Shown: positions 4,988-11,612 of the stretch, in pieces | Layout: each line of letters starts with the position of its first letter | How positions within the stretch are numbered: the stretch's first letter is position 1 | NCBI GenBank assembly: GCA_020850915.1 | Contig: JADZDV010000124.1 | Span: forward strand, 1 to 13,727 | Reading direction: 5' to 3' | DNA length: 13,727 nt | DNA from: Chloroflexota bacterium | GTDB taxonomy: Bacteria; Chloroflexota; UBA6077; JADZDV01 | The notes under the pieces: model-generated | The model's database searches: none | Seen by the model: the letters and a program-made list of their open reading frames with translations, nothing else | Told to the model about the DNA's origin: nothing | Position numbers and translations under genes: made by a program

Positions 4988-6280
4988 GTGTCGCGGCGCC
5001 GGGTCATCGCCTTCACGGCGACAGGCGGCATCGCGGGCGCACTCCTCGCTACGCTTCTGGGCGGCGCTCGCACGGCCCACGCACCCCTCTCGCCGCGTTT
5101 GAACGAGGCCGCTCCCGCGCTCGGGCTGGCGGCCGAACGGCCACCAGCAGCGGTGGCCATCGCGACGCCCCTGGTGCACGGAAGCTCTTCGGTCGCCGCC
5201 GCGCAGCCGCCCGGAACGCCGGCGCGCGCCGGGACGGCGGTCGCCGTGCTGCCCCACTCGCCCGCCCCGACTCTCGTTCCCGCCACCGTGACGGCGACTC
5301 CCGACCCGCGGCTGGCGCCGCGGGAGCGTCTCGGCCAGGCGATGCTGGGGCCGTTCCAGGCGATCGAGGGCCGGTTCGGCATCGCCTGCAAGCACCTCGG
5401 GACTGGCCTGACCGTGACTCGAAACGACCGGCTCACGTTCGGCGCCGCGAGTCTGTTCAAGCTGCCGGTGATGTACTCGGTCTTCAAACAGCGCCAGGTG
5501 GGAGCGCTCGACTTTGGCGAGGAGCTGACGCTCGGCGACGAGGCGATGGACTACGATCTTGGCACGCTTGCCTGGCCGCTCGGGTCGCGGGTGACCCTCG
5601 GCACAGCGCTGGAGCGCATGATCGTCGTCAGTGACAACTCGAGCGCGTACATGCTCACCCAACGCGTCGGAGGCTCGCGCATCAACGAGGACGCGTCGCG
5701 TCTGGGGCTGACCCAGACCTGGATCCACTCGGACGACCTCTCGACCTCGGCCGGCGACATGTTGAGGCTCCTGGAGCTGATCGCCATCGGCCAGGCGGTG
5801 GATCCGGCGAGCAGTGCTGAGATGGCACACCTGCTGGCGCGCCAGCAGGTCAGGGACCGCATCCCGGCCATGCTGCCGGAGGGGACAGTTGTGGCCAACA
5901 AGACGGGCGACTGGGATGATGTCACGCATGACGTCGCGATCGTCTACGCGCCCCGGGGCACGTTCGTTCTGGCGCTGCTGTCGGATCACGTCGCGGATCG
6001 AACGGCGGTCCACTCCGCTATGGCGCGCGCCGCTCTGAACGTCTACCTGCTCCTGGACGAGCCGCCGTTCGCCCGTGCGCCTGGTCCTGAGCTGCCCGGT
6101 GGCTCGTTCGCCTCCTACGCCCTGCCCGCCGTCCTGCCCACACCGACCACGACGCCCACTCCGACCGCCGAACGCAGGCCCAGCAAGCGACCGGCGGCTA
6201 CGCCGCGGGCGACCTCGCTGCCGTCGACGAAGAAGCCGGCCGGGCCGCGTCCGCCAGCTACCACCACCTCCGCCCGCTGA
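4988..6280 (+). CDS. Secreted class A beta-lactamase-fold serine hydrolase (Beta-lactamase2 family)
   Basis: About 430 residues from GTG 4988. The N-terminus SRRRVIAF with a following hydrophobic segment and AHA is a Tat-like or Sec signal peptide. A Pro/Ala/Thr-rich spacer of roughly 80 residues follows. The catalytic domain has SLFK (Ser155, Lys158; SxxK), SDN at 215-217, and KTG at 305-307, in the order and 60-residue SxxK-SDN spacing of class A enzymes. The segment between SDN and KTG is about 14 residues shorter than usual and shows no ExxLN omega-loop motif (IHSDDLSTSAGDM sits there), so the deacylating Glu is probably missing. A penicillin-binding or carboxypeptidase-like role on the cell wall fits better than antibiotic resistance; this is inference. 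The last 50 residues are Pro/Thr/Lys/Arg-rich. Start is uncertain: CTG 4943 has the best ribosome site, and GTG 4823 gives an unlikely N-terminus. Confidence 0.8.
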   Translation: MSRRRVIAFTATGGIAGALLATLLGGARTAHAPLSPRLNEAAPALGLAAERPPAAVAIATPLVHGSSSVAAAQPPGTPARAGTAVAVLPHSPAPTLVPATVTATPDPRLAPRERLGQAMLGPFQAIEGRFGIACKHLGTGLTVTRNDRLTFGAASLFKLPVMYSVFKQRQVGALDFGEELTLGDEAMDYDLGTLAWPLGSRVTLGTALERMIVVSDNSSAYMLTQRVGGSRINEDASRLGLTQTWIHSDDLSTSAGDMLRLLELIAIGQAVDPASSAEMAHLLARQQVRDRIPAMLPEGTVVANKTGDWDDVTHDVAIVYAPRGTFVLALLSDHVADRTAVHSAMARAALNVYLLLDEPPFARAPGPELPGGSFASYALPAVLPTPTTTPTPTAERRPSKRPAATPRATSLPSTKKPAGPRPPATTTSAR

Positions 6281-6293
6281 ACTCTGGCTGGGC

Positions 6294-7820
6294 TCAGCGC
6301 AGTCTGCCCCTCCGGGGTAGACCACCAGTTGGACGCGGGTCGATGTCTCGTTCTCGCCAGGTCCAGCGTTTGCCCGCCGACCGGGGCGCCACCTCAACCG
6401 GGCGCGTGGCCGGCCTGTTGCTAGTTGCGCGGGCGCGCTCGGGTGTCCCGGACGACGGGGTGAGCCGAGCGAAGCGGGCGGCAGGCTGCCGACTCGTACC
6501 CAGCCGCCCCGACTGCGCCTCAGGCTGAACCCCCCGCGGCGCCGGCCGACTTCGCGTGGGACGTTCCTCCCTTAGCGCCACGGTCTCCCGCGCCGGTCGG
6601 TTGTCCGGTCGCCGCGGTTGCGCTGAGCCGGCGTCACGTGGCGCACTGTGGCGCGACACACTGTGGCGCGGCGAGGGGGGCTCCTCGGACGGCGCCGCGA
6701 GCGGCTCGCTCCAGCGGCGGGTGGGCAGTGTCCGGCCCAGCTCTCGCTCCAGCTTGCGCCACTGCGCGAGCTCGCTCGAGGTGATCAGGGTGATCGCTTC
6801 GCCCTGGCGTCCCATGCGTCCGGTGCGACCGGTGCGATGGGTGAAGAGGCCCGCGCTTTCCGGCAGCTCGTAGTTGATGACGCGCTCGACGTTGGACACG
6901 TCCAGCCCGCGCGCCGCCACATTCGTTGCCACGAGCACGGGTAGCTCGCCCGCCCGGAACGCGGCCATCGCCCGGTCGCGCGCGTTCTGACTCAGGTTTC
7001 CCTGGAGCGTCACCACGGGAAAGCCCTTCGCGGCCAGCTTCGCGCCCAGCTTCGTCACGCCGTGCTTGGTCCGTCCGAAGACGACCACCGAGCCCTCGCC
7101 CCGCCGTTCGAGCAGCGTCTCGAGCACAGCCTGCTTGTGGCCATCCGGCACCTCGTAGACGATCTGGTCGACGCTGGGCGCGGCGTCCTCGGGCAGGGGG
7201 TCGACGCGCACGCTGATCGGATCTGTGAGGTGCCTCGCCGCGATGTCGTGCACCCAGTCCTCGATCGTGGCTGAGAAGAGCGCTGTCTGGCGGCTTCGCG
7301 GCGCGAACGAGAGGATCCGCTCCACGTCCGGCGCAAACCCACGGTCGAGCATCTCGTCGGCTTCGTCCAGGACGAGGTAGCGCAGTCCAGACAATCGGAG
7401 CGTCTCCTGTCGCAGATGATCCAGCGTTCGGCCGGGCGTCCCGACGACGATCTGGGCGCCGCTCCTCAGCGTGGCGACCTGGCCGCCGTAAGGCCGGCCG
7501 CCGAACAGGACCGCGACCCTCGGGCCGGTGGGGCCGGCGAGCTGTCCGACGACGTCAGCGACCTGCAATGCCAGCTCTCGTGTCGGGACGAGCACCAGCG
7601 CCTGGACGTCGCGGCGGTCGAGGCGGAGGGACTCCAGCAGTGGCAGCGCGAAGGCGAGCGTCTTGCCGCTGCCGGTCCGCGCCTGGCCGATCACGTCACG
7701 GCCGGCCAGCAACGGCTCCAGCGTGGCCAACTGAATGGGTGTGGGGGTGGATATCCCCATGGTGGCGAGCGCCGCTCGACTCGCCGGTCGGAGCCGGTAC
7801 TTGGCAAACGATCGAAGCAA
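6294..7820 (-). CDS. DEAD-box ATP-dependent RNA helicase
   Basis: A 508-residue cytosolic helicase that unwinds RNA duplexes, as in ribosome assembly, mRNA decay or cold response. Motifs in order: Q motif TPTPIQ with Gln30 and Phe5 upstream, Walker A ARTGSGKT 47-54, PTRELA 79-84, TPGR 128-131, DEAD 152-155, SAT 183-185, motif IV VVFGRTK about 246-252, ATNVAARGLDV 298-308, HRTGRTGR 328-335. All are intact, so it is probably active. Residues 365-508 are a basic Arg/Pro/Ser-rich tail, likely an RNA-binding extension, as in CsdA- or RhlE-type enzymes. The start is TTG 7820, because the conserved Phe and helix before the Q motif would be lost from ATG at residue 21. A consensus ribosome site is lacking; only purine-rich GAAAGAAAGA precedes. 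Convergent with the hydrolase gene with 13 bp between stop codons. Confidence 0.95.
   Translation of the reverse strand: MLRSFAKYRLRPASRAALATMGISTPTPIQLATLEPLLAGRDVIGQARTGSGKTLAFALPLLESLRLDRRDVQALVLVPTRELALQVADVVGQLAGPTGPRVAVLFGGRPYGGQVATLRSGAQIVVGTPGRTLDHLRQETLRLSGLRYLVLDEADEMLDRGFAPDVERILSFAPRSRQTALFSATIEDWVHDIAARHLTDPISVRVDPLPEDAAPSVDQIVYEVPDGHKQAVLETLLERRGEGSVVVFGRTKHGVTKLGAKLAAKGFPVVTLQGNLSQNARDRAMAAFRAGELPVLVATNVAARGLDVSNVERVINYELPESAGLFTHRTGRTGRMGRQGEAITLITSSELAQWRKLERELGRTLPTRRWSEPLAAPSEEPPSPRHSVSRHSAPRDAGSAQPRRPDNRPARETVALREERPTRSRPAPRGVQPEAQSGRLGTSRQPAARFARLTPSSGTPERARATSNRPATRPVEVAPRSAGKRWTWRERDIDPRPTGGLPRRGRLR
6302..6322 (+). terminator. Hairpin after the hydrolase gene, inside the convergent helicase 3' end
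   Basis: GTCTGCCCC (6302-6310) pairs with GGGGTAGAC (6314-6322) around a TCC loop: a 9-bp stem with one G-U pair on the + strand, which would be an A-C mismatch on the other strand. It starts 22 bases after the hydrolase stop, so it may end that transcript. No T-tract follows, and the bases also encode the helicase C-terminus, so confidence is low. Confidence 0.3.
6644..6670. repeat. 15-bp-period direct repeat in helicase tail
   Basis: CACTGTGGCGCG occurs at 6644-6655 and 6659-6670. In the helicase reading direction it encodes the doubled SRHS-type segment (SVSRHSAPR) of the basic tail. It is probably a local slippage duplication in low-complexity coding DNA. Confidence 0.5.
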
Positions 7821-7828
7821 CGTACAGT
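7801..7828 (+). promoter_or_regulatory. Candidate + strand promoter at the helicase start
   Basis: TTGGCA (7801-7806) and TACAGT (7823-7828) with a 16-bp spacer match the sigma70 consensus at 5 of 6 and 4 of 6 positions. It would start a transcript near 7835 with a leader of about 305 nt before the YfhO-like gene. The -35 lies inside the helicase coding start, and such matches can be chance. Confidence 0.25.
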
Positions 7829-7890
7829 CTTTCTTTCTCGCGCGAGCACATCAGCGGGAGAACTCTGTGCCGCGGCAGCGGCAGCGTGGT

Positions 7891-7972
7891 GGAGAGGTGA
7901 AGGCTCCGGGATGAGCCTGTCCGCGGAGCAGCGGACCAGCAGCCTCTCTAACGGTCCGGGCGGTGAAGCCCG
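7891..7972 (+). ncRNA. Potential structured leader RNA: three-way junction plus hairpin
   Basis: Outer stem 7892-7897 (GAGAGG) with 7943-7948 (CCTCTC), extendable at both ends by G-U pairs on the + strand (7891/7949, 7898/7942). It encloses two abutting 6-bp hairpins with 6-base loops: AGGCTC 7901-7906 with GAGCCT 7913-7918, and GTCCGC 7919-7924 with GCGGAC 7931-7936. A third hairpin follows: CGGGC 7957-7961 with GCCCG 7968-7972. I do not recognise a known riboswitch or ncRNA family. The wobble pairs favour the + strand (leader of the YfhO-like gene), but it could also be the 5' UTR of the helicase on the other strand. Short GC-rich stems can arise by chance in such DNA. Confidence 0.3.
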
Positions 7973-7986
7973 TCTACAGTCTCAGT

Positions 7987-8008
7987 CACTATACCAGCAC
8001 TATACCAG
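7987..8008. repeat. Exact 11-bp tandem repeat CACTATACCAG
   Basis: Two perfect adjacent copies at 7987-7997 and 7998-8008. The AT-rich core stands out in GC-rich DNA and the 11-bp period places both copies on one DNA face. Each copy contains TATACC on the + strand and TGGTATAGTG on the minus strand. Confidence 0.7.
7988..8008 (-). promoter_or_regulatory. Twin extended -10 elements, candidate helicase promoter
   Basis: On the minus strand each copy of the 11-bp repeat reads TGGTATAGT, which is TG-N-TATAGT: an extended -10 with 5 of 6 matches to TATAAT. The boxes are at 8004-7999 and 7993-7988. No good -35 is visible upstream, which extended -10 promoters can tolerate. Transcripts would start near 7992 and 7981 and carry a 5' UTR of about 160-170 nt before helicase TTG 7820. 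Confidence 0.4.
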
Positions 8009-8092
8009 ATTCCAGCCTGTGTACCGAGGAGGCCCCACCAGGTCGCGGTGACGCGTTGCCGGCGGGCCGGTCTGCCGCCCGACAGGGCCATT

Positions 8093-8101
8093 TGATAGGA
8101 T
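8093..8101 (+). promoter_or_regulatory. Candidate extended -10 for the YfhO-like gene
   Basis: TGATAGGAT fits TG-N-TANNAT with TAGGAT at 8096-8101. It would start a transcript near 8108, about 30 nt before GTG 8140. No clear -35 is seen at 17 bp, so this is a weak call. Confidence 0.25.
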
Positions 8102-8139
8102 TCGGCGCCGGAGCGCGACACGCTCCACGGGGGTGCCCT

Positions 8140-10422
8140 GTGTCGATCGAATCAGAGACCGTTCCACCGGAGGCGGCGCCGGCCGCGTCGCCGCCGAGCG
8201 TGCTGCTGGTTCTCGACCAGGCTGTCGAGCGGGTGAGGGCTCATCGGTTGGTGGCGTGCTTGACGTCACAGGCTCCGTGGTTCTGGCCGTACGGCGCGCT
8301 CTGCCTCGTGATGGCGCTCGTGGTCTGGCCAGCCTGGCTCAGCCAGGACCGGCTCATCTCCGGCGGCGACGCGGTCATCCAGCACTACCCCTGGTTCGTG
8401 CTCTGGCGCGATGCCCTGGCCGCGGGCCAGTTCCCCTTCTGGAACCCGTACACGTTCAGCGGGCTACCAGCCTTCGCCACACCGCAGGCCGGGTACGGCT
8501 ACCCTTTCCATTGGGCGCTGACCTGGCTGCCGGCCATTCCGGCCATCAACTGGACGATCGGACTCCACGTGCTCCTGGCGGGCCTTGGCGCGGCATGGTG
8601 CGCGGGACGGCTCGGCGCCAGCCGTGAGGGCCAATACCTATGTGGCCTGGCGTACGGGCTGGGCAGCGTGATGGCGGCGCGAATGTGGGCCGGCCACCTC
8701 TCCTTCATCGAGAGCAATGCCTGGCTGCCGTTCGCCACCGGGCTAGCCATCGGAGCGCGCCGACGCCACGCGGTGGCGCTGCTTGCGATCGCGAGCTGCA
8801 TGATGGTGCTCGGGGCTCAGCCAGAGCTGCTGATCTTCTCGATCTGGTGGCTCCCGCTCTGGGCCGGCGTCGCCGCCCGGGCGGATGGAGCTGCCGCGGT
8901 TGTTCGTGCTGCCGCCCGGGCGGTCGTCGGCTTCACCCTCGGCGTTGGGCTGGCGGCATTTCAGCTTCTCCCCACCCTCCAGCTCGTCGGCGTTTCCAAC
9001 CGCCTCGCGGGCATGAGCTGGGACTTTCGAACCGGGGCCTCGCTGCCACTCTGGCACCTGCTCACCGCTTTCGCCCCGGAGGTCTTCGGGCCGCCGGACG
9101 GCCGCTACTGGCCAGGGCCGGAGTACGAGTGGCACGAGCGATTGTTCTTTATCGGCATCGTCCCGTTGCTGGCCTCGTTCGTCGCGCCCCGGCGCTGGCG
9201 CTGGGTGTGCTGGGGATTTGCAGCCCTCGCGGTGGCGCTCGCGGCCGGCCGGTATGTGCCGTGGTACGCCTGGACGCGAGTGTTGCCCGGTTACCAGCTT
9301 TTCCGAATCCCCAGCAAGCACCTGCTCCTGGCGGCGCTGGCGCTCAGCCTGGCCGGCGGACTCGGTCTCGAGCGACTGCGCGGCCGGCGAGTCGCCCTGG
9401 TCGCTCTCGGTTCGGCAATCCTCCTGGGTGTTCTGGCGCAGAACCTGACTCGGTGGCTGCCGGCCGCGTCAGGCGTGCTCGGGGGCTCCGACCTGGTGGC
9501 AGCCGCGCTGGCCGGCCCGTCGATGGACGCGCTGGGCGCGGCTGGGGTGAGATGGACGGCGCTCGTGCTTGGCCTCCTGGCGCTGATCGCTCTCTTGCCA
9601 GCGCCGTGGTCGAGGCGGTTCTCGCTCGTTCTGGCAACCGCCGAGCTGGCCCTTGTCCTTCAGCCGTACCGAACCCAACTGTTCTTGCCAGGCGACGTGC
9701 TCGCGGGCACCGAGGCGCTCAGCGGGAGAGCGCGGGCTGCCGTTCTGGGGGGCGGAGCCGCGAGCATCGCCAATTTCGGCCCCATCCTGCATGTGACGCA
9801 GCCCGGAGGATACGCGAACATCTTCAGTGCGGAGTACATGACGCTCCTGACCGGCGGGGCCAATGCCGGCGTGGTGATCGATCCGCGCGAGGACCAGAGC
9901 GGCCTGCTCTACCTGCTCGGCTACGGCGTTCTCATCGATCGGGACAAGCACGTGGTCACCGTCCTGCAGCCGGAGCCGCCGCGTGTCTGGGTGGCGCGGT
10001 GCACCTGGCCTGGAGGCGCGCGGGAAGCGCATGACGCGCGGGTCCCTCGGCTCCAATGCGTCACGCGACCGGAGGCGACTGACAGGCAACAGCCTGTCGC
10101 CCCCGGCCCGGCGCGTCTGGTCGCCGAGCGCGCGGGCTGGCTGCAGATCGAGGCGGAGGGACCGGGCTGGCTGGTGACTGACCAGCCGTGGTATCCGGGC
10201 TGGTCCGTGTCGATTGACGGCGAGCCGTCGACTGTCGCCACGGTGGACGGCGCCCTGGTCGGCGTGTTGCTACCTCCCGGCGACCATGCGATCACCCTGG
10301 ACTACCGCCCGGCCGGCCTGGACCAGGGCATCGCTATCTCCGCCGGCGTGGCACTGCTCATCGGCGCGCTGTCCTGGCTGGACCGGCGTCGAACAGCCCG
10401 CCCCAGCAGGCGCGCGGCTTGA
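8140..10422 (+). CDS. YfhO-like multi-spanning membrane protein (GT-C-like glycosyltransferase family)
   Basis: About 760 residues from GTG 8140. After a short Pro/Ala-rich N-terminus, a first hydrophobic segment lies near 50-65, followed by the family's conserved extracytoplasmic loop SGGDAVIQHYPW (about 74-85), where the acidic residue is in the place of the GT-C catalytic Asp, then FPFWNPYTFSGLP. Many hydrophobic helices follow through about residue 510. The C-terminal part is a beta-rich domain with WYPGWSVSIDG (about 684-694), TVDGALVGVLLPPGDH and LDYRP, a hallmark of YfhO proteins, then one last helix and a basic tail. Known: YfhO of Bacillus is linked to glycosylation of lipoteichoic acid; the substrate here is unknown. 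GTG 8140 is preferred as GGGGG (8129-8133) lies 6 nt upstream. The acyl-CoA dehydrogenase gene follows 32 nt later, but a functional link is not obvious. Confidence 0.8.
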   Translation: MSIESETVPPEAAPAASPPSVLLVLDQAVERVRAHRLVACLTSQAPWFWPYGALCLVMALVVWPAWLSQDRLISGGDAVIQHYPWFVLWRDALAAGQFPFWNPYTFSGLPAFATPQAGYGYPFHWALTWLPAIPAINWTIGLHVLLAGLGAAWCAGRLGASREGQYLCGLAYGLGSVMAARMWAGHLSFIESNAWLPFATGLAIGARRRHAVALLAIASCMMVLGAQPELLIFSIWWLPLWAGVAARADGAAAVVRAAARAVVGFTLGVGLAAFQLLPTLQLVGVSNRLAGMSWDFRTGASLPLWHLLTAFAPEVFGPPDGRYWPGPEYEWHERLFFIGIVPLLASFVAPRRWRWVCWGFAALAVALAAGRYVPWYAWTRVLPGYQLFRIPSKHLLLAALALSLAGGLGLERLRGRRVALVALGSAILLGVLAQNLTRWLPAASGVLGGSDLVAAALAGPSMDALGAAGVRWTALVLGLLALIALLPAPWSRRFSLVLATAELALVLQPYRTQLFLPGDVLAGTEALSGRARAAVLGGGAASIANFGPILHVTQPGGYANIFSAEYMTLLTGGANAGVVIDPREDQSGLLYLLGYGVLIDRDKHVVTVLQPEPPRVWVARCTWPGGAREAHDARVPRLQCVTRPEATDRQQPVAPGPARLVAERAGWLQIEAEGPGWLVTDQPWYPGWSVSIDGEPSTVATVDGALVGVLLPPGDHAITLDYRPAGLDQGIAISAGVALLIGALSWLDRRRTARPSRRAA

Positions 10423-10454
10423 CTCCTGACGAGCCACCCGGAGGGAGGCACCGG

Positions 10455-11612
10455 ATGAACTTCGAGCTGACGGCCGAGCAGACGGCGATCAAGCAGCTCG
10501 CGCGCGAGTTTGCCGAGCGCGAGATCGCGCCACACGTGGCCGCGTACGACCGCGAGGAGCGGTTTCCGATAGAGATCGTCCGGAAGGCCGCTGAGCTCGG
10601 CTTCACCGGTGGGACCGTGCCCGCCGACTACGGAGGGGCCGGCCTGGACTACCTGTCGTTCCTGCTGATGATCGAGCAGCTCGCCTATCACGACGAGGCG
10701 GTCGCGATCGCCTGCGCCGCGCCGAGCGGCCTTGCTGGGTCCGCCGTGCTTCGCTACGGCACCGAAGCGCAGAAGCAGCGATATCTCGCGCCGCTGGCCC
10801 GCGGCGAGACCTTCGCCGGCGCCGGCGTGACGGAGCCGCACTCCGGCACGGACGTAGCGGCGATGGAGACCACCTACCACCGCGACGGCTCGGACTTCGT
10901 GATCAACGGCCAGAAGGTCTGGATCAGTTGGCCTCCCCAGGCGAGCTGGATCCTGACGTTCGCCACGTTCGATCGCTCGAAGCGGTCGAGGGGGATCAGT
11001 GCCTTTCTGATCGAGCGGAGCGGGCCCGGCGTCGGCTATACGCCCTTCAAGAACAAACTGGGCCTGCGACCGCTCACGACCGGCGAGCTCGTGTTGGACA
11101 ACGTGCGCATCCCGGCCGAAAACCTGCTCGGGGAGGAGGGCAAAGGCATGCACGCCGCGATGTGCGCCGTCGAGAACGGCCGCTTGAGCGTCTCGGCGCG
11201 CGCGGTTGGCTCGGCGCAGGCCTGCCTGGACGCCTGCTTGAAGTACGCCCAGGATCGCGTCGTCTGGCAGCAGCCGATCGGCAGATTCCAGCTCATCCAG
11301 TCGATGATCGCAGACATGGTGGTGGGCGTGCAGGCGGCCCGCCTCCTCACCTATCGCCTGGCGTCCCTGAGGGACAGCGGGATCGAGCGTTCGCAGGCAG
11401 AGGTCTCCGCGGCGAAGATGTACGCCACGGACGTCGCGATGCAGGCCGCTACGAACGCGGTGCAGGTTCACGGCGCCTACGGCACGTCGGACGAGTTGCC
11501 CGTGGCGCGCCACTTCCGGAACGCGAAGATCAACCAGATTGTCGAAGGGACTAACCAGATCCACCGTGTCCTGATCGCCGAGCACGCGCTTGGCTACCGC
11601 GGCGGCGCCTGA
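10455..11612 (+). CDS. Acyl-CoA dehydrogenase
   Basis: A 385-residue FAD enzyme that makes an alpha,beta double bond in an acyl-CoA and passes electrons to ETF. Seen: N-terminal helical domain from MNFELTAEQ, the middle beta domain with VTEPHSGTD (125-133) and KVWIS (154-158), and the C-terminal helical domain ending NQIVEGTNQIHR, where Glu364 is in the position of the catalytic base of short/medium-chain enzymes. Length is normal for the family. The usual ITNG-type stretch after the KVWIS strand reads SWPPQAS instead, a divergent flavin/substrate-side loop. ATG 10455 is chosen because GGAGGGAGG lies at 10440-10448; the ATG at 10419 overlaps the upstream stop. The stop codon directly touches the start of the acyl-CoA synthetase, so both are very likely co-translated in an acyl-CoA degradation operon. 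Chain type is not determined. Confidence 0.93.
   Translation: MNFELTAEQTAIKQLAREFAEREIAPHVAAYDREERFPIEIVRKAAELGFTGGTVPADYGGAGLDYLSFLLMIEQLAYHDEAVAIACAAPSGLAGSAVLRYGTEAQKQRYLAPLARGETFAGAGVTEPHSGTDVAAMETTYHRDGSDFVINGQKVWISWPPQASWILTFATFDRSKRSRGISAFLIERSGPGVGYTPFKNKLGLRPLTTGELVLDNVRIPAENLLGEEGKGMHAAMCAVENGRLSVSARAVGSAQACLDACLKYAQDRVVWQQPIGRFQLIQSMIADMVVGVQAARLLTYRLASLRDSGIERSQAEVSAAKMYATDVAMQAATNAVQVHGAYGTSDELPVARHFRNAKINQIVEGTNQIHRVLIAEHALGYRGGA

Larger units (their letters stand above)
7821..8139. other. Divergent intergenic region between helicase and YfhO-like gene
   Basis: This 319-bp region separates genes that read away from each other, so it should hold promoters for both. It contains the fold at 7891-7972, the 11-bp tandem repeat at 7987-8008, and promoter-like elements listed separately. 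A frame from ATG 7963 runs in phase into the YfhO-like gene but encodes an unlikely N-terminus and has no ribosome site. Confidence 0.5.

Noticed and set aside
4988..6280. Functional antibiotic-resistance beta-lactamase
   Set aside because: The Glu of the omega loop is not visible and the protein has long linkers unlike resistance enzymes; a cell-wall or other hydrolase role is at least as likely.
4967..6397. 476-residue minus-strand frame over the hydrolase gene
   Set aside because: Overlaps the SxxK/SDN/KTG hydrolase in antisense and also the helicase 3' end; no domain is seen.
7891..7972. tRNA, tmRNA or known riboswitch in the structured intergenic region
   Set aside because: No T-loop GTTCGA-type sequence, no acceptor stem and no conserved core of the TPP, cobalamin, SAM, glycine or fluoride classes could be matched by eye.
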